Positions 9,515 to 17,119 of a stretch of DNA of 64,000 nucleotides are shown here, piece by piece. The position numbers were made by a program, and so were the translations under genes. This stretch comes from Ornithinimicrobium murale (GTDB taxonomy: Bacteria; Actinomycetota; Actinomycetes; Actinomycetales; Dermatophilaceae). Position 1 is the stretch's first letter; each line of letters begins with the position of its first letter. Where the stretch lies: assembly GCF_003352835.1 (NCBI RefSeq), contig NZ_QLVD01000023.1:372001-436000 (forward strand), written 5' to 3'. Below the pieces are notes generated by a model that was not told the origin of the DNA, did no database searches, and was given only the letters and a program-made list of their open reading frames with translations.

Positions 9515-9564
9515 AAGTGCAGGTCAGACCAGGTACCTCTCGGAACCCGGTCTGACCTGCACTT
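9515..9564. terminator. Perfect 16-bp hairpin next to tRNA-Thr, inside the island
   Basis: The arms at 9515-9530 and 9549-9564 are perfectly complementary and frame an 18-base loop. On the minus strand the hairpin begins 3 bases after the encoded CCA of tRNA-Thr. It therefore ends the tRNA transcript in place of the original hairpin now displaced to 928-956. It lies inside the att repeats and so came with the island. Confidence 0.7.
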
Positions 9565-9567
9565 TTG

Positions 9568-9616
9568 TGGAGCCGCCTGCCGGAATCGAACCGGCGACCT
9601 ATTCATTACGAGTGAA
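9568..9616 (-). repeat. Inner att repeat within the intact tRNA-Thr
   Basis: This is the partner of the repeat at 959-1007, identical except for one base. It covers the tRNA-Thr 3' half, including the encoded CCA (9568-9570). The two repeats define an inserted segment of about 8.6 kb. Confidence 0.85.
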
Positions 9617-9644
9617 TCGCTCTAGCCGACTGAGCTAAGGCGGC
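9571..9644 (-). tRNA. tRNA-Thr (anticodon CGT)
   Basis: On the minus strand the 74-base sequence folds as a standard cloverleaf. The acceptor strands are GCCGCCT and AGGCGGC, the D arm begins TAGCTCAGT, the anticodon stem ATTCA/TGAAT encloses CTCGTAA, and the T arm contains GGTTCGATTCC. The anticodon CGT reads ACG (Thr). CCA is encoded at 9570-9568. The gene is the integration site of the island that lies downstream of it. Confidence 0.95.
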
Positions 9645-9703
9645 ACGCACCCGCAGAAAAGGGTGCCCAGGGAGGATAACCGATCGCCCGACCGGGGAAC
9701 GAA

Positions 9704-11341
9704 TCAGCAGGACAGCCCGTCCTCGGGGACAGTCCCCTCGAGCAGGTAGGCGTTCACCGCGTCGTCGACACAGTCGTTGGAACGGCCATACGCCGTGTGC
9801 CCGTCACCGTCGTAGCTGATGAGGACACCGGAGGACAGGGTGTCGGCCAGGGACACCGCCCACTCGTACGGCGTCGCCGGGTCCCGGGTCGTCCCGATCA
9901 CCACGATCGGAGCGGCACCCTCGGCATCGTAGTCCTCGAGCACGGTCTGTGCCTCCACGGGCCAGTAGGCGCACGCACCCTCGCCCGCGAGGTAGCGGCC
10001 GAACGTCGGCGCCACCTCCTCGAACTCGGCGAGCACCTGCTCGCGATCAAGATCGGGCTCGGCGGCCCGGTCCAGACAGTTCACGGCCGTGATGGCCTGC
10101 ATGCTGTTGCCGTCGTAGACACCGTCCGAGGAGCGGCCGGCGTAGATGTTGGCCAGGAACATCAGCGTGGAAGGATCCCCGTCCTGGGCGGAGCGCAGGG
10201 CCTGGGTCAGGATCGGCCAGGCCCCCTCGTCATACATGGCCACGATGATGCCGAGGACTCCCCAGCCCTCGGTGAGCTCACCGGCGGCGTCGCCCTCCAG
10301 CGGGAGTGGGTTGGCATCGAGCTCATCGAGGAAGGCTGTGATGCCCGCCATGCCGGAGTCGACGTCGTCGCCCAGGGGGCAGTCGCCACCCTCGATGCAG
10401 CTCTGCACGTAGGCGCGGGTGGCCTGTTCGAACCCGGCCGCCTGCCCGAGGCCCATGTCCTTGCCGCTCATCGTCGGGTCGACCGCACCGTCGAGCACGA
10501 AGCGCCCCACACCGGCGGGGAACAGCTCCGCGTAGGTGGCTCCGATGAAGGTGCCGTAGGAGGCCCCGAGGTAGTCCAGCTGACTCTCGCCCAAGGCCGC
10601 GCGCAGCACGTCCATGTCGCGTGCCACCTCCACCGTGGAGACGTGCCCCAGCAGCTCGCCGGCGTTCCTCTCGCAGGCCGCGGCGAAACTCTTGACCAGC
10701 TCGACAGAGTCGGCCTCCTCGGCCGAGTCGTCCGGCGTCGGGTCCGCCCCGAGGTAGTCGTCCATCTGCGCGTCGTCGAAACACTCGATCGGCGCCGAGC
10801 GGGCCACGCCCCGGGGGTCGAAACCCACGATGTCGAACTGCTCCCGGACACTCTCGGACACCACCATGCCCGCCTGGGTGGCATAGTCCACGCCGGAGCC
10901 ACCCGGGCCGCCCGGGTTGACCACCAACGACCCCTGCTTGCTGCCACTCGCAGAGACCCGCAGCAGCGCGAGCTCGATAGTGTCCCCCTCCGGCTCTGCG
11001 TAGTTGATGGGCACGGTCAGGGTGGCGCACTCCCCACCGTCACAGGACTCCCAGGCCAGCTCCTGGGCGTAGAACTCCTCCAGACCCTCGGGAACCTCCG
11101 GCCCGGGGGCCTCGCCGCCGGTGTCCACACCGTCGTCGTCACCCGACGTCGGTGCGTCGTCGGCCGAACCCTGCGCGCCCTCCGTGCCGGTCGTCCCGTC
11201 GTCCGAGCCAGCGCGCGGACCGTCGACCTTCTCGGTGCCCGGTGCGCCCGTGCACCCGCTCGCCAGGAGCCCCAGCACCGCCACACCCACGGCGAGCCGC
11301 CCCCACCGTCCCCGCACGCCGGCCCTGGTTGTCATGCGCAT
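9704..11341 (-). CDS. Secreted alpha/beta hydrolase, TAP-like lipoprotein
   Basis: This 545-residue protein resembles the Streptomyces tripeptidyl aminopeptidase and SlpD/E family. A lipobox LLASGC ends the signal sequence, so it is probably a membrane-anchored lipoprotein on the outer face. A Ser/Thr/Asp/Gly-rich linker follows. The catalytic domain shows the oxyanion loop NPGGPGGSG, the nucleophile elbow GASYG (near residue 258), a C-terminal acid in TRDPATPYE and a histidine in DGDGHTAYG. Conserved Cys pairs suggest disulfides. ATG 11341 has AGGAGAGGG upstream and gives a normal signal peptide. An in-frame ATG at 11386 overlaps the holB stop (ATGA) but would add an unlikely leader. It lies downstream of tmk and holB in the same direction and may share their transcript. 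Substrate unknown. Confidence 0.85.
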   Translation of the reverse strand: MRMTTRAGVRGRWGRLAVGVAVLGLLASGCTGAPGTEKVDGPRAGSDDGTTGTEGAQGSADDAPTSGDDDGVDTGGEAPGPEVPEGLEEFYAQELAWESCDGGECATLTVPINYAEPEGDTIELALLRVSASGSKQGSLVVNPGGPGGSGVDYATQAGMVVSESVREQFDIVGFDPRGVARSAPIECFDDAQMDDYLGADPTPDDSAEEADSVELVKSFAAACERNAGELLGHVSTVEVARDMDVLRAALGESQLDYLGASYGTFIGATYAELFPAGVGRFVLDGAVDPTMSGKDMGLGQAAGFEQATRAYVQSCIEGGDCPLGDDVDSGMAGITAFLDELDANPLPLEGDAAGELTEGWGVLGIIVAMYDEGAWPILTQALRSAQDGDPSTLMFLANIYAGRSSDGVYDGNSMQAITAVNCLDRAAEPDLDREQVLAEFEEVAPTFGRYLAGEGACAYWPVEAQTVLEDYDAEGAAPIVVIGTTRDPATPYEWAVSLADTLSSGVLISYDGDGHTAYGRSNDCVDDAVNAYLLEGTVPEDGLSC

Positions 11342-11382
11342 CCTTGATCCCTCTCCTGAGTGTCCTGGTCCACCCGCCTCGG

Positions 11383-12549
11383 TCATCTGCCCTGGCCCGC
11401 CCTCGGGAGGATCAGCGCGACCATCATCGCCTCCAGCACGAGCAACGGCGAACCATTGGCGATCAGTCGCTGCCGGGCCAGCCCGATGGCATCGAGCGCC
11501 TCGAGCAGCTGGACCGGCGTAAAGGCCCTGGCCAGCTCGCGCAGGGAGTCGATCTCGGTGGAGTTGATGGCCCCGATGTCGGCCCCGGTGCCGAGCACGA
11601 GCGCGTCGCGGTAGACCGAGGTCAGGTCCGTCAGTGCCGCATCGATCGTGTCGTGCTGCTGCCGGCGGGCCAGCCGCTTCTGCCGCTCGTCGAACTCCTT
11701 CAGGTGGGAGCGTATGGCCGGCGGCTGGGTGCGCGCTGAGGGGTCGGCCCCCAGCTGCCGCAGCAGCACGGCCCGCTCCTCCTCCGCCTCCTGGCCCGCG
11801 GTGCCTGCCGACCCCTCGGCCGCCGAGCTCTGCAGGTCCTCCGCGGCAGCGAGCGCCGCCCCGAGGCCGGTGAGGCTCAACGGGATCGAGGTCACCCGGC
11901 GTCGCCGGGAGCGCGCCTGCTCATCGAGCGCCAGGCGCCGGGCGATGCCCACGTGGGACTGAGCCGCGCGGGCGGCGTAGTGCGCCATCGCCGCGTCGAC
12001 CCCGTCTCGCTGTTGGAGCAGCCGGGCGACGTCGTCGACCGGCGGGGTGCGCAGGCGCAGGTGCCGGCACCGGGACCGGATGGTCACCAGCAGGTCCTCC
12101 AACGACGGGGCGCAGAGCATCCACAGGGTGCGGGGCGGCGGCTCCTCCAGTGACTTCAGCAGCGCGTCCGCGGCCTGGTCGTTGAGGCGGTCGGCATCCT
12201 CGATGATGATCACCCGCCACCGCCCGACCGTGGGACGGGAGCCGGCCGCCAGCGCGAGCTCGCGAGCCCGCCCCACCCGGATGAAGGTCTCGGAGGTGGC
12301 CTCCACGATCAGGTCGGCGTGGCTCCCCGCCAGGACGGTGCGGCAGGCCTGGCACTCGCCACACCCGGGCGCCCCGCTGCCCTCACACTGCAAGGCCGCG
12401 GCGAAGGCCCGGGCCGCCTTGGACCGCCCGGACCCGGGCGGCCCGGTGAACAGCCAGGCGTGGGTCATCGCCTCGGGATGGGCGGCAGCGTGCACCAGCT
12501 GCTCCGCCAGCGGGGCCTGCCCGACCAGCTCGTCGAAGACGCTCACCAC
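11383..12549 (-). CDS. holB: DNA polymerase III subunit delta'
   Basis: This 388-residue AAA+ clamp-loader subunit opens and loads the beta sliding clamp together with gamma/tau and delta. A P-loop-like GPPGSGRSKAA is at residues 36-46, with a zinc-binding Cys cluster after it (CEGSGAPGCGECQAC). The Walker B region EDADRLNDQAADALLKSLEE is followed by the sensor/arginine-finger motif TIRSRC. The SRC finger makes a catalytic contribution in delta'. The gene overlaps tmk by 7 bp and the pair is co-transcribed, an order common in bacteria. The C-terminal collar domain has an actinobacterial acidic insertion (QEAEEERAVLL). Confidence 0.93.
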   Translation of the reverse strand: MVSVFDELVGQAPLAEQLVHAAAHPEAMTHAWLFTGPPGSGRSKAARAFAAALQCEGSGAPGCGECQACRTVLAGSHADLIVEATSETFIRVGRARELALAAGSRPTVGRWRVIIIEDADRLNDQAADALLKSLEEPPPRTLWMLCAPSLEDLLVTIRSRCRHLRLRTPPVDDVARLLQQRDGVDAAMAHYAARAAQSHVGIARRLALDEQARSRRRRVTSIPLSLTGLGAALAAAEDLQSSAAEGSAGTAGQEAEEERAVLLRQLGADPSARTQPPAIRSHLKEFDERQKRLARRQQHDTIDAALTDLTSVYRDALVLGTGADIGAINSTEIDSLRELARAFTPVQLLEALDAIGLARQRLIANGSPLLVLEAMMVALILPRAGQGR

Positions 12550-13274
12550 GACTCCCCCGCCACCGGGGAGGTGGACCCGTCGCGGGAGTCCTCCGACGAG
12601 GAGTCGGTGCCCACCGGGACCAGAGCGCTCAGGTCGGGGCGGCGGGCGGCCAGCTCACGGCATACGGCCGTATGCAGTGTGGTCGGGTCTGCGGCCGCGT
12701 CCAGCACGAGATAGCGAGACGGATCCTGCTCGGCGAGGGCGAGGTAGCCGTCCCGGACCGCTTCGTGGAAGGCGTCCTCCTCGCGCTCCAGGCGGTCGTG
12801 GACGCCCGCGCGGCGGGCACGGCCCTGCTCGGCGGTGACATCCAGCAGCACCGTCAGGTCGGGTTGCAGACCCTCCGTGGCCCAGACGGAGAGTCCGCGC
12901 ACGTCGTCATGGCTCAGGTCCCGCGCCACACCCTGGTAGGCGATTGAGGAGTCCATGTAACGGTCGGTGAGCACCACCGCGCCGCGCTCCAGGGCCGGTC
13001 GGATCAGGGTGGCGACATGGTGGGCCCGGTCGGCAGCGAAGAGCAGGGCCTCGGCCCGGGGAGCGACGTGATCACCGTGGAGGAGCACCTCGCGGATCGC
13101 GGCGCCCAGCGGCGTGCCGCCGGGCTCGCGGGTCAGGAGCACCTCGCGGCCGAACGCCTGGAGGGCTGCGCCGAGCAACCGGGACTGCGTCGACTTGCCG
13201 GCGCCGTCGCCACCCTCGAACGCGACGAACACACCGGGCTGCGCAGCGGTCGTGGGAGGCGAGGTCGGCGGCAC
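12543..13274 (-). CDS. tmk: Thymidylate kinase (dTMP kinase)
   Basis: This 243-residue enzyme phosphorylates dTMP to dTDP. It has P-loop FEGGDGAGKSTQ at about residues 19-30, TREPGGTPLG as the dTMP-binding loop and DRYMDSSIAYQG as the DR[YF/H] motif. The LID region carries RARRAG. A roughly 20-residue Ser/Asp-rich tail (TDSSSEDSRDGS) extends past the usual end; its 3' end overlaps holB. The gene heads the tmk-holB unit, with a 95-bp gap to the convergent-type neighbour upstream (the Lrp gene stop at 13370). Confidence 0.93.
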   Translation of the reverse strand: MPPTSPPTTAAQPGVFVAFEGGDGAGKSTQSRLLGAALQAFGREVLLTREPGGTPLGAAIREVLLHGDHVAPRAEALLFAADRAHHVATLIRPALERGAVVLTDRYMDSSIAYQGVARDLSHDDVRGLSVWATEGLQPDLTVLLDVTAEQGRARRAGVHDRLEREEDAFHEAVRDGYLALAEQDPSRYLVLDAAADPTTLHTAVCRELAARRPDLSALVPVGTDSSSEDSRDGSTSPVAGESW

Positions 13275-13369
13275 ACCCAGAGCCTAGGTGACATCCCTGA
13301 CAGACGTGCCTCCGTCCCCACAGGGCAGGCCTGGGGACCGGGTCGGGGCGGTCGCGCCCTGGCCTCAGA

Positions 13370-13867
13370 TCAGCCCTCCAGGCCGCTGAGAGTCCCCTCC
13401 CCCTTCAGCGTGTCGAAGATCAGCGCGGTCTCCGCGTGCAGCACGCCGGGGCGGTTGGTGAGGTGGTCCAGGACGAAGTCGCGCAGCGCATCGGCCGACT
13501 CACAGGCCACATGCACGAAGTAGTCGGTGGCCCCGCTGACGTGGAAGGCGCCGATCACACCTGGCAACTTGGGCACCTCCTCGCGGAACTCCTCGAAGTG
13601 GGTGCGCCGGTGACCCCCGAAGCGCACCGCGATCATGGCCTGCACCGGCCGCCCCACCATGGCGGGGTCGATGTCGGCGTGGATGCCGCGGATCACACCC
13701 CGTTCCCGGAGGAGGCGCACGCGGACCAGGCAGGTGGACTCGGCCACCCCGACCTCACGCGCCAGGGTCGCGTTGGGGGTGCGCCCGTCCTGCTCGAGGA
13801 GGGCGACGAGTTGCTGGTCGACGCGGTCCAGGACCGGGCCGGTCTCGGGCTGAATCTTCTTCGCCAT
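13370..13867 (-). CDS. Lrp/AsnC family transcriptional regulator
   Basis: This 165-residue one-component regulator has an N-terminal winged HTH (VDQQLVALLEQDGRTPNATL, then AREVGVAESTCLVRVRLLRE). A C-terminal RAM ligand-binding and oligomerisation domain contains PGVIGAFHVSGATDYFVHV. It is divergent from the PLP enzyme at 14074, the typical arrangement of an AsnC-type regulator with the amino-acid gene it controls (for example mdeR with mdeA). The effector is probably an amino acid, possibly methionine or cysteine; this is inferred from context. The 206-bp shared region holds the putative promoter and structured leader. Confidence 0.9.
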   Translation of the reverse strand: MAKKIQPETGPVLDRVDQQLVALLEQDGRTPNATLAREVGVAESTCLVRVRLLRERGVIRGIHADIDPAMVGRPVQAMIAVRFGGHRRTHFEEFREEVPKLPGVIGAFHVSGATDYFVHVACESADALRDFVLDHLTNRPGVLHAETALIFDTLKGEGTLSGLEG

Positions 13868-13941
13868 GCGCCAAGCCTAGAGCGCAACGGGATACAGAAT
13901 CAACACCGTCGAGGCTGATCAGCCGCAGGAGATGAGGGAAC

Positions 13942-13971
13942 GTGACAATTCTGCCGCAGATCGCCCACAAT
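13942..13971 (+). promoter_or_regulatory. Candidate sigma70-type promoter of the PLP enzyme gene
   Basis: GTGACA (13942-13947, five of six matches to TTGACA) and CACAAT (13966-13971, four of six to TATAAT) are separated by 18 bp. A transcript starting near 13979 would carry a leader of about 95 bases with three hairpins. Prediction by eye only. Confidence 0.45.
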
Positions 13972-13977
13972 GAGAGG

Positions 13978-14055
13978 CGTGAGCACGTTGAGTTGCGCTC
14001 ACGGCACGCGACGCCGAGAGGCGTCTCGACGCAGCACGCGGGCAGGGACGCCCGC
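13978..14055 (+). promoter_or_regulatory. Structured 5' leader with three consecutive hairpins
   Basis: Three perfect stems lie between the candidate promoter and the ribosome-binding site. Stem 1 pairs 13978-13984 with 13997-14003 (7 bp). Stem 2 pairs 14010-14015 with 14020-14025 (6 bp, GAGA tetraloop). Stem 3 pairs 14038-14043 with 14050-14055 (6 bp). The Shine-Dalgarno region follows at about 14061-14070. I could not match it to a known riboswitch. Confidence 0.45.
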
Positions 14056-14073
14056 CGGACAGAGAGGGAGAGC

Positions 14074-15306
14074 ATGTCGTTCGACACCGAGGCCGTGCAC
14101 GCCGCGCGCGAGGACCTAGCGGGGCTGGGGGTGCACGTCCCGCCGATCGACCTGTCCACCACCTACCCCGTGGCAGACGTCGAGGCCGGCGGGGCCGCCT
14201 ACGAGTCCCTGGCCTCGGGCGGGACCCCGCGCCCCGGAGAGAGCCTGGTCTATCAGCGACTGTGGAACCCCACCGTGGGGCGCTTCGAGGAGGCGCTGGC
14301 CCGCCTGGAGGGCACCGACCAGGCGGTCGCCTTCGCCTCAGGCATGGCGGCCCTCTCGGCGACGCTGCTGGCGACGGTCGCGGCCGGCAGGCCGCACGTG
14401 GTGGCGGTGCGACCGCTCTATGGCGGCTCCGACCACGTCCTGGCCACCGGTCTGCTGGGCACGCGCGTCACCTGGGCCGAGCCCGACGGCATCGCCGCAG
14501 CGATCGAGCCCGACACCGGCCTGGTCATCGTCGAGACCCCGGCCAACCCCACCCTCGACCTGGTCGACCTGTCCGCGGTGGCGGCACAGGCCGGCGATGT
14601 CCCCGTGGTCGTCGACAACACCTTCGCCACCCCGGTGCTGCAGCGACCGGTCGAACACGGCGCGACGATCGTTCTGCACTCGGCCACCAAGTTCCTCGGC
14701 GGCCACGGCGACATCATGGCGGGTGTGGTGGCCACGTCCACTGAGTGGGCCACCCGGATCCGCGGGGTCCGGGCCCTCACCGGAGGGCTCCTGCACCCGA
14801 TGGCGGCCTACCAGCTGCACCGCGGGCTGCAGACGCTGCCGACCCGCGTGCGCGCCCAGCAGGACAACGCCCAGGTCGTTGCGCAGTGGCTCAACCGGCA
14901 GGACGCGGTCTCCCGCGTCTTCCACCCGAGCATCCCAGGATGCGACCCGCAGGGACTGGTCGGCCGGCAGATGAACGGGTGCGGTGCGGTGCTCGCCTTC
15001 GAGGTGGCCTCCTTCGACGTCGCGGTCGCCGTCGCCCAGTCGTGTCGACTGGTCACGCACGCCGTGTCGCTGGGCGGCGTGGACAGCCTGATCCAGCACC
15101 CCGCCTCTCTCACGCACCGGCCGGTGGCACCAGAGGCCCGCCCCGCGGCCTCCGTGCTGCGCCTGTCCGTCGGACTGGAGGACCCGGGCGATGTCGTCAC
15201 CGACCTCTGCCGCGCGCTGGAGCTCGCGAGCGCGCCGGCCGGGAGCGGCTCGGTGGACCAGGGCCGGGAGCGCCACGGGTCGCTCGAGGTGCTCTCGCAC
15301 CGGTGA
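14074..15306 (+). CDS. PLP-dependent trans-sulfuration enzyme (methionine gamma-lyase / cystathionine gamma-lyase family)
   Basis: This 410-residue enzyme belongs to the Cys/Met metabolism PLP family (fold type I). Visible motifs are YQRLWNPTVGRFEEALARLE, FASGMAALSA (PLP phosphate site), VDNTFATP (the Asp that pairs with the pyridine N) and SATKFLGGHGD, where Lys forms the Schiff base. Late in the sequence are SLGGVDSLIQHPASLTH and SVGLED. The family includes cystathionine gamma-synthase, beta- and gamma-lyases and methionine gamma-lyase, and sequence alone does not settle which. The divergent Lrp regulator suggests a catabolic lyase such as methionine gamma-lyase. ATG 14074 has AGAGAGGGAGAG upstream; the open frame before it is leader. 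Confidence 0.85.
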   Translation: MSFDTEAVHAAREDLAGLGVHVPPIDLSTTYPVADVEAGGAAYESLASGGTPRPGESLVYQRLWNPTVGRFEEALARLEGTDQAVAFASGMAALSATLLATVAAGRPHVVAVRPLYGGSDHVLATGLLGTRVTWAEPDGIAAAIEPDTGLVIVETPANPTLDLVDLSAVAAQAGDVPVVVDNTFATPVLQRPVEHGATIVLHSATKFLGGHGDIMAGVVATSTEWATRIRGVRALTGGLLHPMAAYQLHRGLQTLPTRVRAQQDNAQVVAQWLNRQDAVSRVFHPSIPGCDPQGLVGRQMNGCGAVLAFEVASFDVAVAVAQSCRLVTHAVSLGGVDSLIQHPASLTHRPVAPEARPAASVLRLSVGLEDPGDVVTDLCRALELASAPAGSGSVDQGRERHGSLEVLSHR

Positions 15307-15388
15307 CCCACGGGTGCGTGGCGATCCCTGCCGGGAGGCCATACATCCAGGTCAGGGCACTGTCAGTGGTCGCATCTATGTTCGAGAC

Positions 15389-16927
15389 ATGGATCGACAG
15401 ACGAGTGCGACAGACCAGCAGGCGTATGCCGCTGGCGCACCTGTGTCGACCGCCTCCCCGGGCGCCGGGCCGGGTCGGGTGCGTTATGCACCGGTGATCG
15501 GAAAGGGCCCCCTGCCGCAGGGCCCTGCCGACGGCGCGGGTCCGTTGGTGCCCGAGCCTGCTGCTGGCGTCCCGGGAGCCTTTCCGCAGGCGCCGTCACC
15601 GCTCTCGTCCCTCGCCGATGGGGCGTCGGGCGACACCACGGACCTCGCCGTCCCCGGACCGACGACAGTCGGCTTCACCGACTCCGGTCATGCCGTCCCC
15701 GAGTTCCTGGCCGGGGCGGCGCAGCTGACGCAGCTGCTTGTCGCCGAGTTCCCACACGCGAGCCTGCCCGAGCAGAGCCTGGGCGAGACCGTCGGCGCTG
15801 CGCAGGCTCTCGTGCAGGCCGCCCAGTCGCTGTTGACCCGCGCGACGCACGAGGCCATGAGCCGCGGGCTGCCCGCCCAGTCCGGGCACTCCGTGCCGGA
15901 CTGGATCACGACGTGGGCGCCGATGATCGACCGTCCGGAGGCGCTGGCTACCGCCCGCGTCGCCGGGACCATGGACGATGACCTGTTGGGCACGCTGGGC
16001 GCCAAGATCACCGACGGCACGACCCGGGTGGCCCGCGTCAACATCGTGGCGCGGTTCGCCCGCGAGATGGCGCCGATCGCCGACGCCGAGTCACTCAAGG
16101 CCATCATGACGACGCTGACCGACCACGTCGAGTCCCTCGGCACCCGGTCGTTGAGCACGGCTGTGAAGCGCGCCAAGGCGGTGCTGAAGCCGGCACCGGA
16201 TGACGACGAGGCCGAGGCCAAGCAGGCCGGCAAGCGGCTCCTGCGGCGGACCGGGACGACTGCCGGTCTGGCCGAGTGGCAGCTCCTCCTCGACGAGGAG
16301 GCCGAGGCCATCCTGCAGGCCGCCCTGGACCCGCTGACCAAGCCCCGCCCTGCCGCCGACCAGCACGGCCTGCAACGCACCGACACGCGCACGGCCTCCC
16401 AGCGACGCGGGGACGCCCTGGTCGAGATCCTGACTCGCGCCGCCGCGACCGATGCCTCGGATGCCCCGACCTGCGGCGCCGGCCGCATCCAGGTCACGGC
16501 CGACCTGGAGGCCCTCAAGGGCGAGGTGCCTGGCGGTGGCACCGACGAGCATGGTCACCGATTGTCGCCCGGAGCGATCCGCCGGTTGGCCTGCGACGCC
16601 GACCTGTATCCGGTCGTGCTCGGCGGGCCGTCCGAGCCCCTCGACGTCGGTCGCGTCAAGCGCCTGTTCACCCCGGCCCAACGCCGAGCGGTCTATCTGC
16701 GAGATCGGCACTGCAGCTTCCCAGGCTGCACCGTGCCGCCCGCCTGGTGCCAGATCCACCACGTGCTCCACTGGGTCTTCGGCGGCAAGACCGACCTGCT
16801 CAACGCGGCCGCGCTCTGCCAGCGACACCACACGGTGGTGCACCGCTACGGCTACACCGCCACCGTCACCGAGACCGAGGTCATCTGGCACATCCCGCGG
16901 CCGTTCACGGCTACCGGCTTCGGTTGA
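15389..16927 (+). CDS. DUF222 and HNH endonuclease domain protein (13E12 family)
   Basis: This 512-residue protein has a proline-rich N-terminus (to about residue 110), then a DUF222 helical domain (about 115-420). A C-terminal HNH nuclease domain contains RDRHCSFPGC, WCQIHHVLHWVFGGKT and LCQRHHTVVHRYGY, with the zinc cysteines and HH/N/H catalytic residues intact. The architecture is that of the mycobacterial 13E12 repeat proteins, often multicopy in actinobacteria. The target is unknown; mobile-element ancestry is commonly suspected. A hairpin terminator and tandem repeats separate it from the convergent topA. ATG 15389 gives the start of recognisable sequence; the frame is open upstream. 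Confidence 0.88.
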   Translation: MDRQTSATDQQAYAAGAPVSTASPGAGPGRVRYAPVIGKGPLPQGPADGAGPLVPEPAAGVPGAFPQAPSPLSSLADGASGDTTDLAVPGPTTVGFTDSGHAVPEFLAGAAQLTQLLVAEFPHASLPEQSLGETVGAAQALVQAAQSLLTRATHEAMSRGLPAQSGHSVPDWITTWAPMIDRPEALATARVAGTMDDDLLGTLGAKITDGTTRVARVNIVARFAREMAPIADAESLKAIMTTLTDHVESLGTRSLSTAVKRAKAVLKPAPDDDEAEAKQAGKRLLRRTGTTAGLAEWQLLLDEEAEAILQAALDPLTKPRPAADQHGLQRTDTRTASQRRGDALVEILTRAAATDASDAPTCGAGRIQVTADLEALKGEVPGGGTDEHGHRLSPGAIRRLACDADLYPVVLGGPSEPLDVGRVKRLFTPAQRRAVYLRDRHCSFPGCTVPPAWCQIHHVLHWVFGGKTDLLNAAALCQRHHTVVHRYGYTATVTETEVIWHIPRPFTATGFG

Positions 16928-16939
16928 CCACCGTGCCCC

Positions 16940-16965
16940 GCACCCCGCCAGAGCCGGCGGGGTGC
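16940..16965. terminator. Hairpin terminator after the DUF222-HNH gene
   Basis: A perfect 10-bp GC stem (16940-16949 with 16956-16965) has a 6-base loop and starts 13 bases after the stop. There is no T run on the plus strand. Confidence 0.65.
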
Positions 16966-17026
16966 ATAGGCATGTTCGCCGGCGCTCGACACGGCTGACG
17001 GCACGGGGCAGTCGGCCGATCGTCGA

Positions 17027-17119
17027 CACGTGGCAGCCGCTAGGGGCCAGGTGGCAGTCGATAGGGACCGTCACGTGGCAGCCGCTAGGGGCCGTCAGGG
17101 TGGCAGTCGACCGTGGCCC
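17027..17119. repeat. Alternating four-unit tandem repeat between DUF222-HNH and topA
   Basis: Units of about 22-25 bp begin with GTGGCAG. Units 1 and 3 share CACGTGGCAGCCGCTAGGGG; units 2 and 4 share GTGGCAGTCGA. The pattern is A-B-A-B with a 45-bp higher-order period (17027, 17072). The array ends exactly at the topA stop codon. It is non-coding on both strands and may be a minisatellite. Confidence 0.7.
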
